From Modestobacter sp. (GTDB lineage Bacteria; Actinomycetota; Actinomycetes; Mycobacteriales; Geodermatophilaceae): 6,062 nucleotides of DNA. The translations under genes and the position numbers were made by a program. How positions within the stretch are numbered: the stretch's first letter is position 1; every line of letters begins with the position of its first letter. The DNA is taken from NCBI GenBank assembly GCA_025966175.1, contig JAOPVN010000092.1:1-6062 (forward strand), in the 5' to 3' direction. The notes under the pieces are model-generated. The model had not been told where the DNA came from. It searched no databases and was given only the letters and a program-made list of their open reading frames with translations. Shown here piece by piece: positions 1-5,711 of the stretch.

Positions 1-559
1 GGAGCAGGCGCAGCAGGCGGCGACCGAGGCCGCCCAGGCCGCCGCCGCCGCCGAGTCGGACCTGACCTCGCAGAAGGACCAGCTGCAGGACGAGCTGGCC
101 GGCTACCAGGCTGACTTCGGCCGCCTCTCCGCCACCGACCAGGTGCGCGTGCAGAACGTCCTCGCCGGTCCGGACGTCTCAGCGAGCCCGGCGCCCGCGC
201 CGACCGAGGCCGCCGGGATCGCCGTGCAGACCGCGCTCGCGCAGCTCGGCGACTCCTACGTGGCCGGGGCCAGCGGCCCGGACGCGTTCGACTGCTCGGG
301 CCTGACGATGTACGCCTACGCCGCCGCCGGGGTGACGCTGCCGCACTCCAGCCGCGCCCAGGCGTCGATCGGGGTCCCGGTGGACCGCAGCGACCTGGAG
401 CCCGGTGACCTGGTCTTCTTCTACACGCCGATCAGCCACGTGGGCATCTACATCGGCAACGGCCAGATGGTGCACGCCAGCGTGCCCGGCAAGCCGGTCG
501 CGGTGACCAGCGTGGACAAGGGCGGCTACGTGGGCGCCCGCCGCGTCACGGGCGGCTGA
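1..559 (+). CDS. NlpC/P60 family peptidoglycan endopeptidase, C-terminal part (5' end outside window)
   Basis: This is the C-terminal 185 residues of a secreted cell-wall hydrolase; the reading frame is already open at base 2, so the start lies upstream. Visible residues 1-45 are rich in Ala, Gln and Glu with heptad-like spacing (for example DLTSQKDQLQDELAGYQ), as in the N-terminal coiled coil of actinobacterial RipA-type proteins. A Pro/Ala linker (about 60-68) follows, then the NlpC/P60 domain (about 70-185). The catalytic Cys is in DCSGL (visible Cys98, codon 293-295), the catalytic His is in SHVGIYIG (His146), and the third polar residue is probably the His of MVHA (His158). Family members cut the D-Glu to meso-diaminopimelate bond of stem peptides during growth and cell separation. 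The coiled coil may mask the active site or bind partners; that is inference. The GTG at 143 is an internal codon, not the start. The gene ends 71 bases before a convergent gene, with a hairpin between them. Confidence 0.93.
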   Translation, partial: EQAQQAATEAAQAAAAAESDLTSQKDQLQDELAGYQADFGRLSATDQVRVQNVLAGPDVSASPAPAPTEAAGIAVQTALAQLGDSYVAGASGPDAFDCSGLTMYAYAAAGVTLPHSSRAQASIGVPVDRSDLEPGDLVFFYTPISHVGIYIGNGQMVHASVPGKPVAVTSVDKGGYVGARRVTGG

Positions 560-563
560 GAAA

Positions 564-619
564 GGACCCCCTCGCCCCCCGCCACTCGCAGGCTCGCGGC
601 GGGTCCCTGCGAGGGGGCC
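564..619 (-). terminator. Structured hairpin element between convergent genes (copy A of a repeat family)
   Basis: Two nested inverted repeats form one elongated hairpin. The outer stem is 567-575 (CCCCCTCGC) with 609-617 (GCGAGGGGG), nine perfect pairs. The inner stem is 578-585 with 596-603, eight pairs including one G-U when read on the minus strand, closed by a ten-base loop at 586-595. Read on the minus strand, the 3' side runs into TCCTTTCTC, a short pyrimidine tract. It is therefore best placed to end transcription of the minus-strand gene stopping at 631, though it could also work for the plus-strand gene ending at 559. The same architecture recurs at 5593-5710. There is no classical U-run, which is usual for high-GC actinobacteria, so termination efficiency cannot be judged by eye. 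Confidence 0.75.
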
Positions 620-630
620 GTTCCAGCACG

Positions 631-1212
631 TCAGGGGTGGAAGGTGCGGCCCTCGGCGAGCATCTCGACGCAGGTGGCGATCCGCCTCGCCCTGGCCTGC
701 GGGGTGGTCGCCGTGTGCACCCGCCACAGCACCGAGTACCGGTTGGTCCTGTCCAGCCCGGCGAAGAACGCCTCCGCCGCGGGCTCGGCGGCCAGCGCCG
801 CGGCCAGGTCCGTCGGGACGGTGATCGTGGCCGGCCCGGCGTAGGCGCGGTCCCAGCGGCCGTCGGCCTGCGCGGCCTCCACCGCCGCCAGCCCGGCCGG
901 GCGCATCCGCCCGGCGGCGATCAGCCGGGCCACGGTCTCCACGTTCTTCTGCGACCAGACGCTGCGGGCCCGCCGCGGCGTGTAGCGCACGGTGAACCAG
1001 TCGTCGTCCACCCGGTTGCCCCGCCCGTCGATCCAGCCGTGACACAGCCCCACCTCGACCGCCTCGGCGGCGGTGATCGACGGGATGCCGGCCGACTTCT
1101 TGGCGATCTTCAAGAAGACCCCGGGCGCCCGGTCGTGCTCGGCGGCGAGCCAGGCGTCGAAGTCGGCGGCGGAGGCGAAGGCCCGGGTCTCGAACGCGCT
1201 GTCGTCGGCCAC
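631..1212 (-). CDS. YdeI/OmpD-associated family protein (OmdA-like)
   Basis: The 193-residue product matches the YdeI/OmpD-associated (bacteriocin-protection-like) family along its whole length. Recognisable landmarks in order are GLCHGWIDG (55-63, usually CFGWIDG), the RYTPRRARSVWSQKN block (76-90), RMRPAGLAAVE (102-112), DGRWDRAY (117-124), VPTDLAAAL (132-140), NRYSVLWRVHTATTPQARARRI (within 157-178) and the terminal EGRTFHP. Length and end point are typical of the family. No signal peptide or membrane segment is visible, so it is probably cytoplasmic. The biochemical role of the family is poorly defined; links to antimicrobial-peptide tolerance come from a few enterobacterial members and should not be transferred here. 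The start is GTG at 1212-1210, chosen because the protein then begins just before the conserved FASAADFDAWL block; no clear Shine-Dalgarno is seen. It is convergent with the NlpC/P60 gene and divergent from the phosphatase gene. Confidence 0.9.
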   Translation of the reverse strand: MADDSAFETRAFASAADFDAWLAAEHDRAPGVFLKIAKKSAGIPSITAAEAVEVGLCHGWIDGRGNRVDDDWFTVRYTPRRARSVWSQKNVETVARLIAAGRMRPAGLAAVEAAQADGRWDRAYAGPATITVPTDLAAALAAEPAAEAFFAGLDRTNRYSVLWRVHTATTPQARARRIATCVEMLAEGRTFHP

Positions 1213-1335
1213 CGGGTCATCGTGGGCAGCGCGGACCGCGACGTCCAGCCCTTGCGGTTTCGCCGGCGGACCGCTCGGCTACCGCAGACCGGACGGCGTC
1301 CAGCAGCGGCGCCGCGACGACGGACGGGACGACGG

Positions 1336-2082
1336 ATGGCGCAGGCACCCGGCCCCAAGGCGCTGTGGCTGGTGCGGCACGGCGAGAGCCTGGGCAACCT
1401 GGCCGACGCCCAGGCCCATGAGCAGGGATCGGGCCGGCTGGTGCTCGACGTCCGCGACCCCGACGTCCCGCTGTCACCGAACGGGGAGTCGCAGGCCGAT
1501 GCGCTCGGCGTCTGGCTGGCCGCCCTGCCCGCCGACGAGCAACCGACCACCGTGCTCAGCTCACCGTTCACCCGGGCGACGAGCACCGCGCAGCGGGCGG
1601 TCGAGCAGAGCGGACTGGAGCTGACGATCCGCTACGACGAGCGGCTGCGGGAACGGGACTTCGGTGCCTTCGACGGCATGACCCGGGACGGCATCCGCGC
1701 GGAATTCCCCGACGAGGCGCGCCGCCGGGACCTGCTGGGCAAGTTCTACTACCGGCCGCCGGGTGGGGAGAGCTGGGCCGACGTCGCGCTGCGGGTGCGC
1801 AGCCTGCTGGCCACCGAGGCGCTCCGGCACGACGGCGAGCGGCTGATGTGTGTCTCCCACCAGGCGGTGATCATGGTGTTCCGGTACGTGCTCGAGGAGC
1901 TCTCCGAGCAGCAGCTGCTGGAGATCGACCGGGGTGACCAGATCGCCAACACCTCGGTGACCCGCTACGAGTTGTCCGACGACGGGCACGTCCAGCTCGT
2001 CGGCTTCAACGGCGTCGACCACCTCGACCAGGACGCCGCAGCCCCCGTGACCGAGGAGAACGATGTCCCGTCCCCAGCCTGA
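1336..2082 (+). CDS. Histidine phosphatase family protein (phosphoglycerate-mutase-like)
   Basis: This 248-residue cytoplasmic protein belongs to the histidine phosphatase (branch 1) superfamily. The signature LVRHGES (12-18) supplies Arg14 and the phospho-accepting His15. SSPFTRA (75-81) supplies a second phosphate-binding Arg (Arg80), RERDFGAFDG (105-114) carries the probable acid Glu106, and MCVSHQAV (171-178) supplies the second catalytic His175. All core residues are present, so an active phosphatase or mutase is expected; the substrate cannot be read from the sequence. True phosphoglycerate mutase is less likely, because the insert around residues 24-45 and the C-terminal tail resemble the broad phosphatase group. 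The frame stays open for hundreds of bases upstream, but that is a shadow of the opposite gene. ATG 1336 places the RHG motif at the usual distance from the N terminus, although only a weak purine stretch precedes it. Its last 20 bases overlap the next gene, implying co-transcription and possible translational coupling. Confidence 0.92.
   Translation: MAQAPGPKALWLVRHGESLGNLADAQAHEQGSGRLVLDVRDPDVPLSPNGESQADALGVWLAALPADEQPTTVLSSPFTRATSTAQRAVEQSGLELTIRYDERLRERDFGAFDGMTRDGIRAEFPDEARRRDLLGKFYYRPPGGESWADVALRVRSLLATEALRHDGERLMCVSHQAVIMVFRYVLEELSEQQLLEIDRGDQIANTSVTRYELSDDGHVQLVGFNGVDHLDQDAAAPVTEENDVPSPA
2053..2058 (+). promoter_or_regulatory. Shine-Dalgarno for the NAD(P)HX dehydratase-like gene
   Basis: GAGGAG lies four bases before ATG 2063, inside the 3' coding end of the phosphatase gene. 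It fixes the downstream start and the 20-base overlap, favouring coupled translation of the two genes. Confidence 0.75.
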
Positions 2083-2953
2083 CGCCACGCTGATCACGCC
2101 GCAGGTCCTCCGGAACTGGCGGCTGCCCGAGCCGACCGGCGGCAAGGAGGCCCGCGGCTCGATCCTGGTGGTCGGCGGCAGCACCGAGACCCTCGGTGCG
2201 GTGCTGCTGGCCGCGGAGGCCGCGCTGCGCTCGGGCGCCGGGAAACTGCAGGTGGTCGTGCCGTCGAAGGTGGCGCCGCACGTGTCGATCTCGCTGCCGG
2301 AGGCGCTGGTACGGGGTGTGCCCTCGACCGAGGCCGGTGCCATCTGCGCCTCGGCGGCCGAGCTGGTGCTGGACCTGGCGGAGAAGGCCTCCGCGGTGCT
2401 GGTCGGTCCGGGGATGGCCGACGAGAAGGAGACCCGGGGCTTCGTCGAGGCGCTGCTGCCGCACCTGGAGTGCCCGGTCGCGCTGGACGCCCTCGGTCTG
2501 GCGGCGGTCACCGCCGATCCGGGCTGCCTGCACCACCTGGGGGGCCGCGTCGTCCTCACCCCGAACCCGACCGAGCTGGCGATCTCGTTGCACGTGGAAC
2601 AGGAGGAGGTGGGGGCCGACCCGGCCGGTGCGGCCCGTCGGCTGGCCGTGCAGGCGCACGCCGTCGTCGGCCTCGGGGGCGCGACCAGCTGGATGGCCGC
2701 GCCGGACGGGCGGTTGTGGGAGGACGAGAGCGGCGGTGCCGGGTTGGGCGTCTCCGGCTCCGGCGACGTGCGGGCCGGCGTCACCGCGGGCCTGCTCGCC
2801 CGCGGCGCCGGGCCCGAGCAGGCCGCAGTCTGGGCCTCCTACCTGCACGGCCGGGCGGGCGAGCGGCTGGCCGCGACGGTCGGCCGGCTGGGGTTCCTGG
2901 CCCGGGAGCTGCCGCCGGAGATCCCGCGTGTCATCGCCGAGGTCGACCTCTGA
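2063..2953 (+). CDS. Stand-alone ADP/ATP-dependent NAD(P)H-hydrate dehydratase-like protein (YjeF C-terminal/ribokinase-like fold)
   Basis: The 296-residue product has the fold signature of the carbohydrate kinase-like NAD(P)HX dehydratases, which use ADP or ATP to restore damaged, hydrated NADH and NADPH. Landmarks are GSILVVGGSTETLGAVLLAA (32-51), AALRSGAGKLQVVVP (53-67), the VLVGPGM nucleotide-side loop (112-118), VALDALGL (139-146), VVLTPNPTEL (163-172), LGGATSW (204-210) and SGSGDVRAG (231-239) with the likely catalytic Asp235. It lacks the NAD(P)HX epimerase half that is fused to it in many bacteria. Several motifs differ from the textbook family: TPN for TPH, LGG where LKG is common, DALGL for DADGL, and GSGD for GTGD. 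This suggests an actinobacterial paralogue subfamily whose exact substrate may differ; that is inference from motif memory, without an alignment. The start at ATG 2063 is supported by GAGGAG at 2053. The gene follows the phosphatase directly and precedes the carbonic-anhydrase-like gene by 54 bases. Confidence 0.85.
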   Translation: MSRPQPDATLITPQVLRNWRLPEPTGGKEARGSILVVGGSTETLGAVLLAAEAALRSGAGKLQVVVPSKVAPHVSISLPEALVRGVPSTEAGAICASAAELVLDLAEKASAVLVGPGMADEKETRGFVEALLPHLECPVALDALGLAAVTADPGCLHHLGGRVVLTPNPTELAISLHVEQEEVGADPAGAARRLAVQAHAVVGLGGATSWMAAPDGRLWEDESGGAGLGVSGSGDVRAGVTAGLLARGAGPEQAAVWASYLHGRAGERLAATVGRLGFLARELPPEIPRVIAEVDL

Positions 2954-2992
2954 CAGCCTGGCGGCGCACGCGGGAGCGGCCCGCGACTCGGT

Positions 2993-2998
2993 GAGGAG
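2993..2998 (+). promoter_or_regulatory. Shine-Dalgarno for the gamma-carbonic-anhydrase-like gene
   Basis: GAGGAG ends nine bases before GTG 3008 and supports that GTG as the start codon. The 54-base gap after the dehydratase stop shows no obvious terminator, consistent with a shared transcript. Confidence 0.65.
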
Positions 2999-3007
2999 CC
3001 CAGCAGC

Positions 3008-3538
3008 GTGGCTGACAACTACATCGGAGAGCTGGACTTCGGGGCGCCGGAGATCGACGAGCAGGCGTTCGTCGCACCGACGGCGGTCGTCGTCGGCAAG
3101 GTGACCATGGGTCCGCGGGCCAGCATCTGGTACGGCGCGATCGCCCGCGCGGACTCCGAGGTCATCGAGATCGGCGCGGACTCGAACATCCAGGACGGCT
3201 CCACCCTGCACAGTGACCCGGGGCACCCGTTGGTCATCGGTCGCGGCGTCACGGTCGGCCACAACGTGGTGCTGCACGGCGCCCGGGTCGACGACGACGT
3301 GCTGGTCGGCATGGGCAGCACCGTGCTCAACGGCGCCCACATCGGCTCCGGCTCGATCGTCGCCGCGGGTGCCGTGGTCATGCAGGGCGCGGAGATCCCG
3401 CCGAACTCGCTCGTCGCCGGCGTCCCGGCCAAGGTCCGGCGGGAGACCACCGAGGACGACCGGACGGCGATCAAGCTCAACGCGAAGAGCTACACCGACC
3501 GGCTCGACCAGCATCGCGCCGTCCGCCGGGTGCCGTAG
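3008..3538 (+). CDS. Gamma-carbonic anhydrase family protein (left-handed beta-helix hexapeptide repeats)
   Basis: The 176-residue protein is a hexapeptide-repeat left-handed beta-helix of the gamma-carbonic anhydrase group, expected to form a cytoplasmic trimer with metal at subunit interfaces. WYGAIARAD (41-49) corresponds to the conserved block with the active-site Arg (Arg47) and Asp49. NIQDG (60-64) supplies Gln62 and Asp63. The three expected metal-binding histidines are His68 in STLHSD and His85 and His90 in VGHNVVLHG, with the five-residue spacing seen in the archaeal enzyme Cam. Repeats such as IGSGSIVAAGAVVMQGAEI follow, then the usual VPAKVRR exit and a short C-terminal helix. The metal site is intact, so carbonic anhydrase activity is plausible. 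However, many short bacterial members lack the proton-shuttle loop of Cam and show little activity, so the role in CO2/bicarbonate balance is uncertain. GTG 3008 is supported by GAGGAG at 2993. It is probably the last gene of the cluster. Confidence 0.92.
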   Translation: MADNYIGELDFGAPEIDEQAFVAPTAVVVGKVTMGPRASIWYGAIARADSEVIEIGADSNIQDGSTLHSDPGHPLVIGRGVTVGHNVVLHGARVDDDVLVGMGSTVLNGAHIGSGSIVAAGAVVMQGAEIPPNSLVAGVPAKVRRETTEDDRTAIKLNAKSYTDRLDQHRAVRRVP

Positions 3539-3568
3539 CCGATCACGATCGGGTAACGCAGTCACCCG
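3539..3568. promoter_or_regulatory. Two overlapping dyads upstream of the sigma factor gene
   Basis: Directly after the preceding stop codon, CCGATC (3539-3544) and GATCGG (3547-3552) form a perfect dyad with a two-base centre. It overlaps a second dyad, CGGGTAAC (3550-3557) with GTCACCCG (3561-3568), eight-base arms with one mismatch and a three-base centre. The short centres fit protein-binding operators better than RNA hairpins, though the second could form a small stem. The position, 53 to 82 bases ahead of GTG 3621, is where a promoter or operator for the sigma gene would be expected. A CGTC at 3586-3589 resembles an ECF-type -10 element, but I could not find a properly spaced -35, so no promoter is called. 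Confidence 0.4.
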
Positions 3569-3610
3569 TGGCAGCCCGCCGATGACGTCTTAGTTGCGTG
3601 CATCGAGGAC

Positions 3611-3616
3611 AGGGGG
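3611..3616 (+). promoter_or_regulatory. Shine-Dalgarno deciding the sigma factor start
   Basis: AGGGGG lies four bases before GTG 3621. It favours that start over the in-frame TTG at 3594, which has no purine-rich stretch in front of it. Confidence 0.6.
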
Positions 3617-3620
3617 ACGG

Positions 3621-4166
3621 GTGAGAGACGTCGAGGACGGATCGTTCGAGACGTTCGTGGCCGAACGGTCGACGACGCTGCTGCGGACGGCGTACCTGCT
3701 GACGGGTGACCGCGGCCACGCCGAGGACCTGCTGCAGACCGCGCTGATCAAGGCGTACCGGCACTGGGGCCGGATCGACCACGACGACCCCACCGCCTTC
3801 GTCCGCCGGGTGCTGGTGACCACCCACGCGAGCTGGCGCCGGCTGTCGCGGGTGAGCGAGTTCGTGTCCGCCAGCCCGCTGCTCTCCGGGACGTCCGGCC
3901 TCCCCGGGTTCGCCCAGCCGACGTCCGACGTCGGTGAGCGGGACGAGATGACGGCCGCGCTGGCGACGCTGCCGCCGCGGATGCGCGCGGTCCTGGTGCT
4001 CCGCTACTGGGAGGACCTCTCCGAGGCCGGCACCGCCGAGGTGCTCGGCTGCTCGGTGAACACCGTCAAGACGCACACCAGCCGGGGCCTCGCCCGGCTC
4101 CGCGAACTCCTCGGCGACACCGCGGGGACGCCGACCAGGACCGCCAGCTCCGGAGGGGAGCGCTGA
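3621..4166 (+). CDS. SigE-family RNA polymerase sigma-70 factor (ECF type)
   Basis: The 181-residue protein has the two-domain layout of extracytoplasmic-function sigma factors in the actinobacterial SigE family. Region 2 spans about residues 8-76, including FETFVAERS, LLRTAYLLTGDRGHAEDLLQ (20-39, core-binding and -10 recognition) and ALIKAYRHWGRI. A linker of about 77-108 follows. Region 4 spans about 109-164, with ALATLPPRMRAVLVLRYWED (113-132) and a helix-turn-helix in TAEVLGCSVNTVKTHTSRGLARL (within 138-160) that should recognise the -35 element. It would direct RNA polymerase to a small regulon. The start is GTG 3621, just after AGGGGG; it puts region 2 at the usual distance from the N terminus. 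The next gene begins one base after this stop codon, the classic arrangement of a sigma factor with its membrane anti-sigma or sensor partner. The polar C-terminal tail (166-181) is likely disordered. Its target genes cannot be told from the window. Confidence 0.93.
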   Translation: MRDVEDGSFETFVAERSTTLLRTAYLLTGDRGHAEDLLQTALIKAYRHWGRIDHDDPTAFVRRVLVTTHASWRRLSRVSEFVSASPLLSGTSGLPGFAQPTSDVGERDEMTAALATLPPRMRAVLVLRYWEDLSEAGTAEVLGCSVNTVKTHTSRGLARLRELLGDTAGTPTRTASSGGER

Positions 4167-4167
4167 C

Positions 4168-5535
4168 ATGGACATCGAGACCCGACTGCGCCACGACCTC
4201 GCCCACCGGGCCGGGGACATCTCCGCGGCCCCCACCGACCTGCACGAGCAGGTCCTCGCCGGCCACCACACCCAGCGCCGGCACCAGATGGGGCTGGTGG
4301 CCCTCGCCGCGGCACTCGTCGCCATCGTCGCCCTGGTGCCGTTGACCGTGGGGAGCAACGGTCCGTCCGTCGGCGGACCGGCCGCGACCACCGCGCCGGG
4401 CGTGGAGGCCGGCTACGTGCCCTGGGACCTCGCTCCCCGCGGCACTCTGGCCGGGGACGCCGCGTACCTGCAGGCCCTCGTCCAGAAGCCGTGGAGCAGC
4501 CTGCCCGAGTACGCCGGGCCCCCGGTGGAGACCCGGCACGTGGTCTTCGCCGGTGAGATCGGCGGCGAGGTCGAGGCGCTGGTCATCGGCTGGCAGGACG
4601 GCGGCTGGCAGGGGATCTGGTGGGCGGGGCCCGCCGACGTAGCAGCGGCGGACCTCGCCGCGACCGGTGACGCGATGCCGCTGGACCCCGACTTCGTCCA
4701 GCAGTACACCGGCAGGGTGCTGCTGATGATCGGCCGGCCCGGGGACACGATCGAGATCTCGCCCCGCCAGGACATCGCCGCGGACGGCTCGATCGTCCCG
4801 GCGCCGTTCATCCCGGTCGCCGACGCCACCGGCGTCGGGACGGTCGACGCGGCAGCACTGGGGACGGCGCGGATCCGGGTCACCCGGGACGGCCAGGTCG
4901 TCGTCGACCAGGTCCTGCACGGCGGGCAGGAGACCCGGGAGGGCACCGCCGACCAGCTCGACCTCTCCGCAGCCCTGGGCGCCGCGGCCGGCGAGCCGGA
5001 GGAGCCCATGGTGCGGCTGATGGTGCAGTCGTTCCTCAACCAGACCGGGCTCGGCATCGACGAGGTCACGGTGGGCGTGCGCTGGGGCGGCCCGATCGGC
5101 AACCGCAACCTCGCCGCCACCAGCGCCGTCGTCACGATCGGTGTCCCCTCGGGGGCGACCGTCGTGCTCGGCGGCGTGGGCAGCGAGCAGACGAACGGTG
5201 ACACCTGGATCGCCATCGCGCCGTGCGGCCAGGTGGTCCTCCCGGCCGGTACCGACGTCGACGCTCTGCTCGTCGCGATGCGCTGCGACCTGACCAGCAG
5301 CAAGGACGGCGCCGGCCTGGGCAGCCAGGTCGTCGTCGTGCCGCCGGCCGGCACGGCGTCGCTGCAGCTGACCGGTGCCTCCGGCGGCGTGCTCGACACC
5401 CGGGAGCTGACCGGCCCCGCCTACGTGGGCGCGGCGCCGGACGGGCTGGCCGGGGTCACCGCGCTGGATGCGACCGGCGGGGTGCTGACCGAGGCGCCGA
5501 TGCTCGGGATGGCGGACCTGCAGCTGGCCGACTGA
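4168..5535 (+). CDS. Single-pass membrane protein, probable anti-sigma factor/sensor of the upstream sigma factor
   Basis: I do not recognise a named family. The 455-residue protein has a short basic cytoplasmic N-terminal part (1-40, starting MDIETRLRHDLAHRAGDISA), one hydrophobic segment (about 42-62, GLVALAAALVAIVALVPLTVG), and a large external part of about 390 residues after a Gly/Pro/Thr-rich stretch. The N-terminal pattern, with arginine-rich helix before the membrane segment, is common in proteins encoded beside SigE-family sigma factors. No HxxxCxxC zinc-anti-sigma motif is present; the only cysteines, Cys353 and Cys373, are external and could form a disulphide. The outer region is rich in Gly, Val and Ala with many beta-strand-like stretches (for example ATVVLGGVG near 330-338 and SQVVVVPP near 386-393). 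ATG 4168 lies one base after the sigma stop, with a purine-rich GGAGGGGAG at 4152-4160, so co-expression is likely. Sigma inhibition is inferred from position and topology only. Confidence 0.8.
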   Translation: MDIETRLRHDLAHRAGDISAAPTDLHEQVLAGHHTQRRHQMGLVALAAALVAIVALVPLTVGSNGPSVGGPAATTAPGVEAGYVPWDLAPRGTLAGDAAYLQALVQKPWSSLPEYAGPPVETRHVVFAGEIGGEVEALVIGWQDGGWQGIWWAGPADVAAADLAATGDAMPLDPDFVQQYTGRVLLMIGRPGDTIEISPRQDIAADGSIVPAPFIPVADATGVGTVDAAALGTARIRVTRDGQVVVDQVLHGGQETREGTADQLDLSAALGAAAGEPEEPMVRLMVQSFLNQTGLGIDEVTVGVRWGGPIGNRNLAATSAVVTIGVPSGATVVLGGVGSEQTNGDTWIAIAPCGQVVLPAGTDVDALLVAMRCDLTSSKDGAGLGSQVVVVPPAGTASLQLTGASGGVLDTRELTGPAYVGAAPDGLAGVTALDATGGVLTEAPMLGMADLQLAD

Positions 5536-5544
5536 CCCACCGCA

Positions 5545-5594
5545 ACGACCGGGGCCCGGCCACTCCTCGAGGGGAGTGACCGGGCCCCGGTCGT
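5545..5594 (+). terminator. Long perfect-stem hairpin, probable intrinsic terminator
   Basis: The arms 5545-5559 and 5580-5594 are perfectly complementary over 15 bases. One mismatch (5560 with 5579) is followed by six further pairs (5561-5566 with 5573-5578), closing on a six-base loop. The hairpin begins ten bases after the stop codon of the membrane-protein gene. No U-tract follows, as is common for GC-rich actinobacterial terminators. It overlaps by two bases the start of the tandem repeats, so the two structures lie in series. Confidence 0.8.
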
Positions 5595-5710
5595 GAGGCC
5601 CCGCTGCAGGGGCCCGCCGCGAGCGTGCGAGCGGTGGGGGGCAGTGGTGAGGCTCCGCTGCAGGGGCCCGCCGCGAGCGTGCGAGCGGTGGGGGGCAGCG
5701 GGGTCCTTCC
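5593..5710 (+). repeat. Tandem 54-base structured repeat (copies B1 and B2 of the hairpin element family)
   Basis: Two adjacent 54-base units, 5593-5646 and 5647-5700, differ at only two positions (C5600/T5654 and T5645/C5699). Each folds like the element at 564-619. The outer stem starts CCGCTGC (5601-5607 and 5655-5661) and pairs with 5641-5647 and 5695-5701. A five-base AGGGG spacer follows, then an eight-pair inner stem (5613-5620 with 5631-5638; 5667-5674 with 5685-5692), a ten-base loop GAGCGTGCGA, and a GG spacer on the 3' side. The second unit runs on through GGTCCTTCC to 5710, two bases before the stop codon of the convergent desaturase gene. Likely roles are serial terminators or REP-like elements. 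The two open frames that cross it are not genes. Confidence 0.85.
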
Positions 5711-5711
5711 G

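Noticed and set aside
637..1335. Long + strand open frame continuous with the phosphatase gene, which would give a 481-residue protein
   Set aside because: It lies opposite the well-supported YdeI-family gene and its translation is Gly/Arg/Pro-rich without family features. The phosphatase domain begins naturally at ATG 1336.
1213..1335. Promoter between the divergent YdeI-family and phosphatase genes
   Set aside because: TTGCGG at 1252-1257 could be a -35, but the region 17-18 bases downstream (around 1275-1281) has no acceptable -10. Nothing convincing was seen on the minus strand either.
2006..3565. 519-codon open frame on the minus strand
   Set aside because: It is a shadow of the dehydratase-like and carbonic-anhydrase-like genes. 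The translation is Arg/Gly/Asp-rich and low in complexity, while the plus-strand proteins have clear motifs.
3594..3620. Earlier TTG start for the sigma factor
   Set aside because: No Shine-Dalgarno precedes it, and GTG 3621 has AGGGGG four bases upstream and a family-typical N terminus.
5593..5700. Possible CRISPR array
   Set aside because: There are only two units, directly abutting with no unique spacers and 52/54 identity. This is a tandem duplication of a hairpin unit.
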